Part shown: positions 23,653 through 31,342 of the stretch, piece by piece
Layout: every line of letters starts with the position of its first letter
How positions within the stretch are numbered: the first letter of the stretch is position 1
Origin: an uncultured Clostridia bacterium
GTDB taxonomy: Bacteria; Bacillota; Clostridia; Christensenellales; DTU072
DNA: 31,911 bases
Reading direction: 5' to 3'
NCBI GenBank assembly: GCA_934274515.1
Contig: CAKQTC010000016.1
Location: forward strand, 1 to 31,911
The notes under the pieces: model-generated
What the model was told of the DNA's origin: nothing
The model's input: the letters and a program-made list of their open reading frames with translations, nothing else
Databases searched by the model: none
Translations under genes and position numbers: made by a program

Positions 23653-24288
23653 TTATCCGAAAAAGAATTTTTCCACACCCGTAAAATCGTCGAAAACGTT
23701 TAGTTGCGCGTTCGACAGGTTTTTCCCTATGCCTATTACTTCGAACCCGCCGCGTTTCGCGCCCTCTACCCCTGCCGGGGAATCTTCAAAAACCACACAT
23801 TCCGACGGACTTAGTCCGATTTTTTCCGCCGCCGCGAGAAACACTGCCGGGTTCGGTTTTTTCTCGTATCCGTCCGAGCCGTCTACGACGGCGGCAAAAT
23901 AAGCGTCGAGCGACAACGTGCGTAGCATGAGTCGCGCGGTGCTTGCCGAGGACGCGACGGCAAGAGTCGCGCCTGTTAAATAAAGCCTTTTTATAAAACT
24001 CTCTGCGCTCTTGATAAGGTCGGTCGCGCCGACAAAACGCGTCAGGCGGGCGAATGCCGCGCTTTTAACGGCGGACAGGCGTTGAAATACGTCCTCGGAG
24101 TAAGGTTTCTTCGCTTTTTTCAATAAATAGGCTATGACTTTTTCCCTTCCCGTGCTTTGATACGGCACGTATTCTTCCGCGCCGAACTCCACTCCGAGAG
24201 TTGCCGCGACTTCTTGCCACGCCCTATGATGAAACTTCTCCGAATCGCATATTACGCCGTCAAAATCGAATATAAATCCCTTTTTCAT
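23653..24288 (-). CDS. HAD-family hydrolase, beta-phosphoglucomutase-like
   Basis: This 211-residue HAD protein of the phosphatase/phosphomutase subgroup acts on small phosphorylated metabolites in the cytoplasm. Motif I is FDFDGVICDSE (nucleophile Asp9, general acid Asp11), motif II AVASSAS, the motif III Lys is in YEKKPNPAVFL, and motif IV is VVFEDSPAGVEGAKRGG. A helical cap follows motif I. The sequence is closest in style to beta-phosphoglucomutases and related sugar phosphatases; the substrate cannot be told. No Shine-Dalgarno precedes the ATG, which lies only 8 bases after a perfect -10 box, so the mRNA is probably leaderless. It stands alone, divergent from luxS. Confidence 0.88.
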   Translation of the reverse strand: MKKGFIFDFDGVICDSEKFHHRAWQEVAATLGVEFGAEEYVPYQSTGREKVIAYLLKKAKKPYSEDVFQRLSAVKSAAFARLTRFVGATDLIKSAESFIKRLYLTGATLAVASSASTARLMLRTLSLDAYFAAVVDGSDGYEKKPNPAVFLAAAEKIGLSPSECVVFEDSPAGVEGAKRGGFEVIGIGKNLSNAQLNVFDDFTGVEKFFFG

Positions 24289-24296
24289 TTGCCGTA

Positions 24297-24325
24297 ATTA
24301 TACCACGTGGACGAACAAATGTAAA
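24297..24325 (-). promoter_or_regulatory. Promoter of the HAD gene (leaderless transcript)
   Basis: On the minus strand, TTTACA (24320-24325) and an extended -10 TGGTATAAT (TATAAT at 24297-24302) are 17 bases apart. The transcription start would fall at about 24290, two bases before the ATG of the HAD gene. Confidence 0.75.
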
Positions 24326-24353
24326 ACGGGATTCCCCTTTGTTTGAATAACGC

Positions 24354-24382
24354 TTGCTTATATGGAAGATATTATATATAAT
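24354..24382 (+). promoter_or_regulatory. Promoter of luxS
   Basis: TTGCTT (24354-24359) and TATAAT (24377-24382) are 17 bases apart. The leader to luxS is about 28 bases. Confidence 0.7.
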
Positions 24383-24416
24383 TGTTGTACGAAAAAATAA
24401 AGATACGGAGAAAATA

Positions 24417-24914
24417 ATGGAAACCATACCGAGTTTCAAAATCGACCACCTTAGATTAAAAGCAGGTTTATACGTTTCGAGAAAAGACCTTCTCGGAGAC
24501 GAAATGATTACCACGTTCGATATACGAATGAAACGCCCCTACAGAGAAGACGTAATGTCCACGGGAAGCGTTCACGCTCTAGAACACATCTGCGCGACGT
24601 TTATGCGCAACGACGAACTGTGGGGACATAGGATTATCTACTTCGGACCGATGGGTTGCCGCACGGGTTTTTACCTTATCGTCGCGGGCGACGTGGATAC
24701 GGAAACCATTCTTCCTCTTATAGAGCGTACGTTCGACTACGTTTCTGACTTCGAAGGCGATATCCCGGGAGCAACGCCGTCGGAGTGCGGTTACTGTGTG
24801 GATATGGACCTCGAAGAAGCCAAACGCGACGCCGCTCTTTATTATAACCTTATTATAGACGCGAAAAAGGAAAACTTTAACTATCCGAAACCGCGCAAAA
24901 AGAAAGGGGAATAA
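24417..24914 (+). CDS. luxS: S-ribosylhomocysteine lyase (LuxS)
   Basis: LuxS cleaves S-ribosylhomocysteine to homocysteine and the AI-2 precursor DPD, in the activated methyl cycle. The 165 residues contain the metal-binding HALEH motif near residue 56, preceded by STGSV, then GPMGCRTGFYLI with the catalytic Cys. A late CGYCVDMDLEEAK block holds the third metal ligand region. The open frame extends 21 codons further upstream, but CGGAG about 8 bases before the ATG at 24417 and the family N-terminus (IPSFKIDHLRLKAGLYVSRKD) fix the start. It probably shares a transcript with the EamA transporter that begins 20 bases later. The nucleosidase that supplies its substrate is not in the window. Confidence 0.96.
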   Translation: METIPSFKIDHLRLKAGLYVSRKDLLGDEMITTFDIRMKRPYREDVMSTGSVHALEHICATFMRNDELWGHRIIYFGPMGCRTGFYLIVAGDVDTETILPLIERTFDYVSDFEGDIPGATPSECGYCVDMDLEEAKRDAALYYNLIIDAKKENFNYPKPRKKKGE

Positions 24915-24934
24915 CTTACCCTAAAATTATACAT

Positions 24935-25855
24935 ATGAAAAAAGCGAGAAGTTCGTTATTTTTACTGGGAGCGGCGATACTTTGGGGTATCGCGTTCGTC
25001 GCACAAGAAAAAGGGCTTGATTACGTCGAGCCTTTTACTTTTACCTCGGTCCGCTGTTTCGTCGGCGGCGTGGCTCTGCTTATCTTTACGCTGATTTTCC
25101 ACGGGATAAAACGTAAAAAACACCCGACTTCCTTAACGAAAGAAGAGAAAAAACAAGCCGCCAAAAACCTCGCCGTCGCAGGTCTGGTTTGCGGTACGGC
25201 AATGGCGGTCGCAATGAACGTCCAGCAAGTCGGCTTGCTCTACACCACCGCCGGCAAAAGCGGTTTCATCACTTCGTGCTATATCGTTTTCGTCCCCATA
25301 ATCGGTCTGTTTTTCCGCAGAAAATGTCCGGTTTTTGCCTGGGTCGCCGTGCTTTGCGCAGTCGTCGGATTGTACCTTCTTTGCCTCGGCGACGGGTTTG
25401 AAAACGTAAACAAAGGGGATTTGATAGAACTCGGCTGTACCGTAGGATTCGCAATGCACATAATTTGCGTGGATATTTTCGGAAAGAAAACCGACGGAAT
25501 AAGCCTTGCCTGCGCGCAGTGCTTCGTATGCTCCTTTCTCAGCGCAATCCCGATGTTTATCTTCGAACACCCCGATATTCAAAATATTCTCAACGCCTAC
25601 GTTCCCATTTTTTACTGCGGCGTGGTGAGCGCGGGTATCGCTTATATATTCCAAATCTTAGGTCAGCGCAACCTTAACCCGATCGCCGCGTCTATGATAA
25701 TGAGCCTTGAATCCGTGGTAAGCGTGCTTGCCGCCTGGGTACTCCTTAACCAAAAACTCTCCGCAAGAGAAATCATAGGTTGCGCGGTAATTTTCGCAGC
25801 CGTCATCATCGCGCAAATTCCGCAAAAGAAACGAAAAATTAAAACTCTATATTGA
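24935..25855 (+). CDS. DMT-superfamily transporter (EamA family)
   Basis: This 306-residue membrane protein has the ten-helix, duplicated EamA layout. The first repeat opens SLFLLGAAILWGIAFVAQEKGL, a typical EamA start. Another characteristic block is TTAGKSGFITSCYIVFVPIIGL. The second repeat contains YIFQILGQRNLNPIAASMIMSLESVVSVLAAWVLL (given here as family-typical; split around residues 235-275). The family exports amino acids and other metabolites; the substrate is unknown. No clear Shine-Dalgarno precedes the ATG, 20 bases after luxS. The stop codon lies one base from the stop of the convergent gene at 25857, with no terminator between. Confidence 0.87.
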   Translation: MKKARSSLFLLGAAILWGIAFVAQEKGLDYVEPFTFTSVRCFVGGVALLIFTLIFHGIKRKKHPTSLTKEEKKQAAKNLAVAGLVCGTAMAVAMNVQQVGLLYTTAGKSGFITSCYIVFVPIIGLFFRRKCPVFAWVAVLCAVVGLYLLCLGDGFENVNKGDLIELGCTVGFAMHIICVDIFGKKTDGISLACAQCFVCSFLSAIPMFIFEHPDIQNILNAYVPIFYCGVVSAGIAYIFQILGQRNLNPIAASMIMSLESVVSVLAAWVLLNQKLSAREIIGCAVIFAAVIIAQIPQKKRKIKTLY

Positions 25856-25856
25856 A

Positions 25857-26384
25857 CTAAAAAACCAACACTTCGTCGAGTTTTACGTCGGTTTTTTCCG
25901 TCGGCACGAACTCGGCTTTTTGTTCTCGAAAAGCAACGCCGATTTTGCGAGCCTTGTTATCCGATAAAAATCTGTCGTAATACCCCTTGCCTTTGCCGAG
26001 CCTGTTTTTGTTTCCGTCAAAAGCGACAAGCGGCACGATTACCGCGTCAAAGTCGGTTTCGGGTGTCCTTATTTTCGGTTCGGGTATCCCGTACTTACCG
26101 TTTATCCACTCGATTTCGCGGTTGATTTCGGTAAAAACCATCTCGCTTTCGCTTACGCACACCGGCACGAACACTCGCTTATCGAGCGACAAAAGGCGAT
26201 TGACGATTTCTCTCGTGCTTAGTTCGTCACGGACGGAAACGTATATCGCGATTTTCTCGAAACCGTGATTTTCGATGTAAGACAAAACCGCGTCGGTCGC
26301 CCGATTTTCGCGGTTTTCTCTGTTATTTATGGTTTTAAGTGCGGCAAGTTTTTCTTGTCGCAACGCGTTTTTGAGTTCGTTCAT
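25857..26384 (-). CDS. 5-formyltetrahydrofolate cyclo-ligase
   Basis: This enzyme converts 5-formyl-THF to 5,10-methenyl-THF with ATP, recycling folate in one-carbon metabolism. The 175 residues begin with the family pattern LRQEKLAALKTINN, where a basic R..k helix opens the fold. FVPVCVSESEMVF and the phosphate-loop-like motif RLGKGKGYYDRFL follow (about residues 131-143), the hallmark of the MTHFS/YgfA family, and then PTEKTDVKLDEV near the end. The start overlaps the larA-like stop by 4 bases. It is the last gene of the five-gene minus-strand operon. Confidence 0.92.
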   Translation of the reverse strand: MNELKNALRQEKLAALKTINNRENRENRATDAVLSYIENHGFEKIAIYVSVRDELSTREIVNRLLSLDKRVFVPVCVSESEMVFTEINREIEWINGKYGIPEPKIRTPETDFDAVIVPLVAFDGNKNRLGKGKGYYDRFLSDNKARKIGVAFREQKAEFVPTEKTDVKLDEVLVF

Positions 26385-27634
26385 TTTTCGATGACCGGTA
26401 GAGTGCTGCCACCGTACGGCATAACGATTACGGACGAATTTTCGCCCGTCAGCGCGGTCGCTTTATCAAAAGCCTGCCCCAAACTTTCGCACGGCACAAG
26501 TCCGATTTTTCTTACGACGTCCGCGTCCGTTTCTCCGACGAAAAAAATCGTCGCTCTTCGGTTTACAAGCGCGATAGCCGCCGCTTTGTGTCCGCCCAAA
26601 ACAAAGTTTTTGCGAATGTTTTTGACGCGTTCGTCCGGAGTCATCTCGGTCATCCACTTTTCAAAAACGTCCGACCCGAACCCTTCTCCGCACTCCGCGA
26701 GCCATACGATTGCTCCGCCGTCGCGTACCGCCCTCGACGCGTTGTCGAGTGCTTTTTGCGCCTGGTACATATTTAAGTCTTTCGGGTATCCGCCCGACGA
26801 AACGACCACTATATCCGCGCCGACGTCGAGTTTCTTTTTATAAAACACGTCCAAAAACGCGCAACCCGACCTATGCGCTTTTATCACGTCTCCCGAAAAA
26901 CAACCGATTACTTGCTTTTTTTCGTCAAGTACGACGTTTACCAAAAAAGTAACGGGCTGATATTTAAGACAAACTTCTTCCGAGTCTTTCCTTACCGGAC
27001 TGTCAACGTTCCCGGAACACGCGTCGGGCAGAACCATCATCGAATGGTTTTCCCGTATCGCCGCTCTCGTGGAAACGCCGGGCATAACCGCTTTGCTTCC
27101 GCCGCTATACCCTGCAAAATAATGATATTCTATGTTTCCGAGCGCAATCACTTTATCCGCTTCGGCTACCGCTCGAAAAATATCGACGGGCGTTCCTTTT
27201 TCCGTCACGCCTTTTCTTATCACGTCGGTTTCGTCGCTGTCGAAAAGTTGCTTTTCAAACTCAAAGTAAATCTCTTCGCCGACAAGATATTTTTTTTCTT
27301 CTTCGGTGTGCTTTCGGTGACTTCCCAAAGCAAAAACAATGACTATATCTTCTTTTTTTACGCCCGCATAAACGAGTCGTTTTAACACCGGCGGCAACAC
27401 GACTTTTGTCGGCATAGGTCGCGTTATATCGCTGGTAATTATCGCGACGCGATCGCCTTCGCCGAAAATTTCTTCGATTTTTCGCGTTCCGATAGGGTTG
27501 TCGAGCGAACGCTCGACTTCCTCGGTTCCCGTAAGACCGATTTCGACTTTATTCGGCGTAAGTACTTCTTTAATGCGTGTTTCGGGTACCGAAAAATTGA
27601 TTTTTTGTTTGCCGTATCCGAGCAGAATATCCAT
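26381..27634 (-). CDS. larA: LarA-family nickel-dependent racemase/epimerase
   Basis: LarA enzymes racemise lactate or related 2-hydroxyacids using a nickel-pincer nucleotide cofactor. Visible are LLGYGKQKINFSVPE at the start, SDITRPMPTKVVLPP, ALGSHRKHTEEE (first active-site His), and GNIEYHYFAGYSGGSKAVMPG (second His and the Lys that tethers the cofactor). The length of 417 residues fits. The open frame runs 96 codons further upstream but only through pgk out of frame. The ATG at 27634, with AAGGA about 8 bases before it, is 5 bases past the pgk stop. The cofactor genes larB, larC and larE are not in the window. Family members act on many substrates, so lactate is only one possibility. Confidence 0.85.
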   Translation of the reverse strand: MDILLGYGKQKINFSVPETRIKEVLTPNKVEIGLTGTEEVERSLDNPIGTRKIEEIFGEGDRVAIITSDITRPMPTKVVLPPVLKRLVYAGVKKEDIVIVFALGSHRKHTEEEKKYLVGEEIYFEFEKQLFDSDETDVIRKGVTEKGTPVDIFRAVAEADKVIALGNIEYHYFAGYSGGSKAVMPGVSTRAAIRENHSMMVLPDACSGNVDSPVRKDSEEVCLKYQPVTFLVNVVLDEKKQVIGCFSGDVIKAHRSGCAFLDVFYKKKLDVGADIVVVSSGGYPKDLNMYQAQKALDNASRAVRDGGAIVWLAECGEGFGSDVFEKWMTEMTPDERVKNIRKNFVLGGHKAAAIALVNRRATIFFVGETDADVVRKIGLVPCESLGQAFDKATALTGENSSVIVMPYGGSTLPVIEK

Positions 27635-27639
27635 GAAAA

Positions 27640-28884
27640 CTATTCCTTTTTCGCGTTTAGCATTGCCTCTAAGAGGGGCAATGTCACGCCGCTTAAAAAT
27701 CTTACCATCGCGCCGCCTGCGGTGCAAACGTAGTTGATTTTCGATATGTCGATTAGTTTGGTCGCCGCGCTGACGGTATCTCCGCCTCCGATAACGGTAT
27801 ACGCTGCGGTTTGCTCGAACGCTTTCCAAACGGTTTCCGTGCCGTAGCGAAAAATCGGGTTTTCGTACACTCCGGCAGGTCCGTTGACGAAAACGGTTTT
27901 CGCGTTCGAGATTATTTCGCAAAAGCGTTTTGCGGTTTGTTTTCCTATATCGAGAAACGCCGCGTCGTCGAGCGGAAGTTCGTTTACGTCGATTTCTTTT
28001 CTCTCTCCGTTACGTTCGTAAGCAAGGTCAATCGGCAGAACGAATCGGTCGCCGTAGAGCGCGAGCAATTCTTTCGCTTGCGGAACAAACGCTAGCAAGT
28101 CGCGGTCGGCTAGCCATTTTTCATACGTCGCGCCGACTTTTTTCCCTTGCGCCAGCAGCATAACGACGCCCGTTACGCCGCAGGCGAGAATGTTCGTCGC
28201 GGAACCGTTTGAAAGGACTCGGTTCATCATCCCGAAAGCGTCGGATATTTTTGCTCCGCCAAGAACGAAAACGCAGGGTTTTTCCGCGTGGTCGCGGATA
28301 CGAGCAAGAGCCTCGTACTCGTTGAAAAAAAGGGGTCCCGCGTACGACGGCATAAGTTTTTGAAACGCTACCATACTCGGACAGTTGCGGTGCGCCGCGC
28401 TGAACGCGTCGTTGACGTAAACGTCGAAAAGCGGCGCAAGACGACGAACAAGGTAGGTGCTTTTCATTTCGTCGGCGGTAAGTTTAACGTCTTTTTCAAA
28501 CGTGGAAACTTCTTCGGTAAGGTACCTGAGATTGCCTAGAAAAACAGTTTCGCCGCAACGGAGCGATTTGATTTTTTCTATCGCCGCGTCGCCGCAAACG
28601 TCATCGACGTACGGAATTTCTTTCCCGACGAGTTCGCCTAAAATTTTCGCGTGTTCTGCCATAGGAATGAGGTTAGCGTAGTCGAGCGTGTCGCCTTGAT
28701 GGGCGATAATCGCGGTTTTCGCGCCGTTTTCCATAAGGTAACGCAGTGTTGGAACCGTCTTTTGCAGACGGTTGCGGTTAGCGATTTTACGGTTTTCGTC
28801 GATAGGCGAGTTTACGTCGGGACGGAACAAGACGAATTTCCCTTTTACGTCCGCTCCGATAACGTTGTTTATTCCGAGCGTCAT
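27640..28884 (-). CDS. pgk: Phosphoglycerate kinase, archaeal-type
   Basis: PGK transfers phosphate from 1,3-bisphosphoglycerate to ADP in glycolysis. The 414 residues carry the PGK framework, but in the archaeal style. RPDVNSPID stands in place of the bacterial VDFNVP. AHQGD replaces SHLGRP. LGNLRYLTEE, TYLVRRLAPLFDVYVNDAF, SAAHRNCPSMVAF, VLGGAKISDAFGMM and the nucleotide-site IGGGDTVSAA follow. The form THLVRxLAPLFDxFxNDAF is familiar from archaeal PGKs. GGAG is near the ATG. It sits one base after the type II GAPDH gene, so the two consecutive glycolytic steps are co-translated. Whether the chromosome also has a standard bacterial PGK is unknown. Confidence 0.9.
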   Translation of the reverse strand: MTLGINNVIGADVKGKFVLFRPDVNSPIDENRKIANRNRLQKTVPTLRYLMENGAKTAIIAHQGDTLDYANLIPMAEHAKILGELVGKEIPYVDDVCGDAAIEKIKSLRCGETVFLGNLRYLTEEVSTFEKDVKLTADEMKSTYLVRRLAPLFDVYVNDAFSAAHRNCPSMVAFQKLMPSYAGPLFFNEYEALARIRDHAEKPCVFVLGGAKISDAFGMMNRVLSNGSATNILACGVTGVVMLLAQGKKVGATYEKWLADRDLLAFVPQAKELLALYGDRFVLPIDLAYERNGERKEIDVNELPLDDAAFLDIGKQTAKRFCEIISNAKTVFVNGPAGVYENPIFRYGTETVWKAFEQTAAYTVIGGGDTVSAATKLIDISKINYVCTAGGAMVRFLSGVTLPLLEAMLNAKKE

Positions 28885-28885
28885 A

Positions 28886-29917
28886 TTATCTTCTCCATTT
28901 GCCGATGCCGAGATATTTGTTGGTTTCGGCGGTTGCGGTCAGGCTGTCGGGTTGCATTTCCATACAAGCGCGAATACCGTCCATCGTTTCGGGAATGGTG
29001 ACCGCTTCTTGCGGAATGTTGATTGCGTACATAATCGAATCGCCGCTTTCTACGATACTGTCCGTCCAAAGCGCGATTTCGTACATATCGCCGCGCGGAT
29101 TACCCAGGTCGCGAGCGTAACGGAACAACGACGCGTTGCCTTTGAACCCTTCGTCCGTGCTTACAAGGCGTATACGCGGATGTTTGGAAAACGCCTCGAT
29201 TGCCATTTCTTTGGTTATTTTTTGTTTGCCGGTAGCGACTACGGTAATTATGTGTCCGTGCGTCACGGGTGTGTGAACGAGTATTCCCGTAGCCTCGACG
29301 TGCGGCATAATCGTCATAAGGTCCACCGCTTGATGCGACGGCGCTTTGTCGATTTGAAGCGCGTTGGTCAATCCTCTGTGATAATCGCCGGGGTCGGCAA
29401 CCCTTCTTATGATGGTAATCGCGACGCGGTCTATCCCGTACGCCCTGTCAAGACAATCGACGGAACGGATAAGCCCCGTGGTGTTGCAACTCGTAAGTTT
29501 AAGCGATTTTTGTCCTAAACCTTTTTCGTAGTTTGCGTAACCGTGGAAGAAAACGTCCGCAACGGAATTTTTTTCTCCGCCCTGAAAAATCGCTTTAACG
29601 CCGAACTCGTCGTAGAGAATTTTATTTTTCGCGCCCACTCCGCCGGGGGACGAATCGAGTACGACGTCAACCTTGCTTAACAGGTCGCGCATCGAACCGC
29701 TTACGGGAATATCGAGCGCGTCGAATTCGCTTTTTTTATCCATATCGACGAGATAAAGGTCGTAGGGCATGCCTTTTTCTCTAAGAGCGCGAATGCTGAG
29801 CGTAGGCGCAAGGTCCACAATACCCACCAAGCACATGTCTTCTTGTTTGGCAACGCCGTCCGCAAGCCTTTGCCCGATAACGCCGTACCCGACAACGCCG
29901 ACTTTAACTTTTTTCAT
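28886..29917 (-). CDS. gap: Type II (archaeal-type) glyceraldehyde-3-phosphate dehydrogenase
   Basis: This enzyme makes 1,3-bisphosphoglycerate from glyceraldehyde-3-phosphate, NAD(P)+ and phosphate. The 343 residues match the archaeal phosphorylating GAPDH rather than bacterial GapA. They include KVGVVGYGVIGQRLADGV (Rossmann), SSPGGVGAKNKILYDEFGV, KAIFQGGEK, the catalytic Cys in SCNTTGLIR, IIRRVADPGDYHRG, APSHQAVD, and ARDLGNPRGDMYEIALW. The archaeal PSHHGPD block reads PSHQAVD here, with a single His kept. AAGGAG lies about 10 bases upstream of ATG. It is followed at one base by an archaeal-type pgk, the next enzyme in the pathway. Lateral origin from archaea is an inference. Confidence 0.9.
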   Translation of the reverse strand: MKKVKVGVVGYGVIGQRLADGVAKQEDMCLVGIVDLAPTLSIRALREKGMPYDLYLVDMDKKSEFDALDIPVSGSMRDLLSKVDVVLDSSPGGVGAKNKILYDEFGVKAIFQGGEKNSVADVFFHGYANYEKGLGQKSLKLTSCNTTGLIRSVDCLDRAYGIDRVAITIIRRVADPGDYHRGLTNALQIDKAPSHQAVDLMTIMPHVEATGILVHTPVTHGHIITVVATGKQKITKEMAIEAFSKHPRIRLVSTDEGFKGNASLFRYARDLGNPRGDMYEIALWTDSIVESGDSIMYAINIPQEAVTIPETMDGIRACMEMQPDSLTATAETNKYLGIGKWRR

Positions 29918-29935
29918 AACTTGATTTTCTCCTTT

Positions 29936-31342
29936 TTATTTATTTTTGTTAAACAGCCGCTTGAAAGCAAACGCTATTCTGTTTTTAAGTTCTAATTGTT
30001 TTTCCCCTTCGGCAAAATACTCGGCAAGCCCTTTGCGAAACGCGTGCCCGACTTCGATGTGGTCGAACCCGTCAAGATACGACGCGTTTCCCAGCGTTTT
30101 GCCTTTGCCTAACGTCGCACTTAAAAACGGTACCGTTCCGTCGCCGTTTTTCTCGCTAAAAGAACGGAAATAGTCGCCGTTTTGCTCCGCGCCTATTATG
30201 GTATAACAGTTTTCCCCGACGACGTAGTGCGTGTTGACGAGTTTCGACGAATGAACGCCGTTGACGTACGACGCGTCCCAAAACGCGTCAAGGTCGGCTA
30301 TCCACTGCCGCATCTTGCCGTTTTTATCGTACGCCCATTTGCGAGAACGATAATAAGACAGCAATTCTTCCCGAGTTTTAATCGGCTTGCCGTCCACGAC
30401 GAGCGAACTGTTTTCCCCGTCGGGACAAACCTGCTCGATGGTGGGAAGAAGTTGCGCCATGGCAGGATACCCTTGGAACATCGGCAAAACGTAGTTAAGA
30501 ACGCGTTCGCGCGCAACGGGAAGTCTGTCTATAAGCGCGGAAATCAATTTGGCTATTCTTGATGGAAGGGAAGAAATCGCGCCTTCAGCCGTGTCGAAAA
30601 GCCCGTTTATCGTTTCCGCTCCGTTTTCGAGAATGTCCAGCGCGGAAAAAGACCCGTAGTACGGCGCGGCGCAAGCCATGTTAAGCACGACTTTTTTGCG
30701 GAACTTCTCGTTTTGCGCCATCGCGAGAGAAGAAACGATATTGCCCATCGAGTGCGCGTAGAGAACGACTTCGTCATAGCCGTTTGCCATCTCGCACAAC
30801 CCGTCCACCGCTTTACGCGTATCTATGCGCCAATCGTATTCGTAAATGAGAACGTCTGTATTTTTTTCTTTGCCGAACCGTTCAAGACAGTAGTCGTAAG
30901 GAACGCGCGTCGCCTGCAACGCGCCGTAGCGCGCGTAACCGTCGTGAGAGAACGGCACTGCGACAATATCTTCCAACGCGTTGCCGTCGTCGTCAAGCCA
31001 CCAGTCGGAAAGGAAATTCGGCTCTTTTCCGTCGATAAAATCAATAAGGTCGTTTAGTATGTTCGTGGAAAGCAACGCGTCGAGCGCAACCCCGATAACG
31101 CCGTTATCGTAAAGAATATCGTCGAGAAGATACCCTTTCGTATCCGCGTCGATAGGGTCATAAACGACTTTCCCGGTTTTTTCGTTGTAAAGCGCGCTGT
31201 TAAGCAATCCGGGGACAACGATAACCGCACGCTTTCTCGTAGCAAAGTAAGAAGGAACGGCTATCCCGACGATAAAAATACATATAATCAACGCGCATAA
31301 AACGCCGAGAACAGCCTTGACCGATTTTTTCATTTTGTCCAC
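29936..31342 (-). CDS. LCAT-like alpha/beta-hydrolase, membrane-anchored or secreted
   Basis: This 468-residue protein has an N-terminal hydrophobic segment (about 10-33) that acts as a signal anchor or an uncleaved signal, with the body outside the cell. The hydrolase resembles the LCAT/PDAT lipase-acyltransferase family. VIVVPGLLNSA forms the oxyanion-side strand (about 40-50). YDWRIDTRKAV matches the family YDWR block (169-179). The nucleophile elbow is AHSMGN with Ser198. GDGTVPFLSA holds the likely acid Asp401, and FDHIEVGH holds the likely His (428 or 433). The complete triad suggests an active lipase, phospholipase or acyltransferase; the substrate is unknown. AGGTGG precedes the ATG. 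It is the first gene of the operon, with gap at 18 bases, an odd partner for cytosolic glycolysis. Confidence 0.8.
   Translation of the reverse strand: MDKMKKSVKAVLGVLCALIICIFIVGIAVPSYFATRKRAVIVVPGLLNSALYNEKTGKVVYDPIDADTKGYLLDDILYDNGVIGVALDALLSTNILNDLIDFIDGKEPNFLSDWWLDDDGNALEDIVAVPFSHDGYARYGALQATRVPYDYCLERFGKEKNTDVLIYEYDWRIDTRKAVDGLCEMANGYDEVVLYAHSMGNIVSSLAMAQNEKFRKKVVLNMACAAPYYGSFSALDILENGAETINGLFDTAEGAISSLPSRIAKLISALIDRLPVARERVLNYVLPMFQGYPAMAQLLPTIEQVCPDGENSSLVVDGKPIKTREELLSYYRSRKWAYDKNGKMRQWIADLDAFWDASYVNGVHSSKLVNTHYVVGENCYTIIGAEQNGDYFRSFSEKNGDGTVPFLSATLGKGKTLGNASYLDGFDHIEVGHAFRKGLAEYFAEGEKQLELKNRIAFAFKRLFNKNK

Noticed and set aside
27635..27922. 96-codon N-terminal extension of the LarA-like protein
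   Set aside because: It is an arginine-rich shadow of pgk; the ATG at 27634 has a ribosome binding site and fits the family start.
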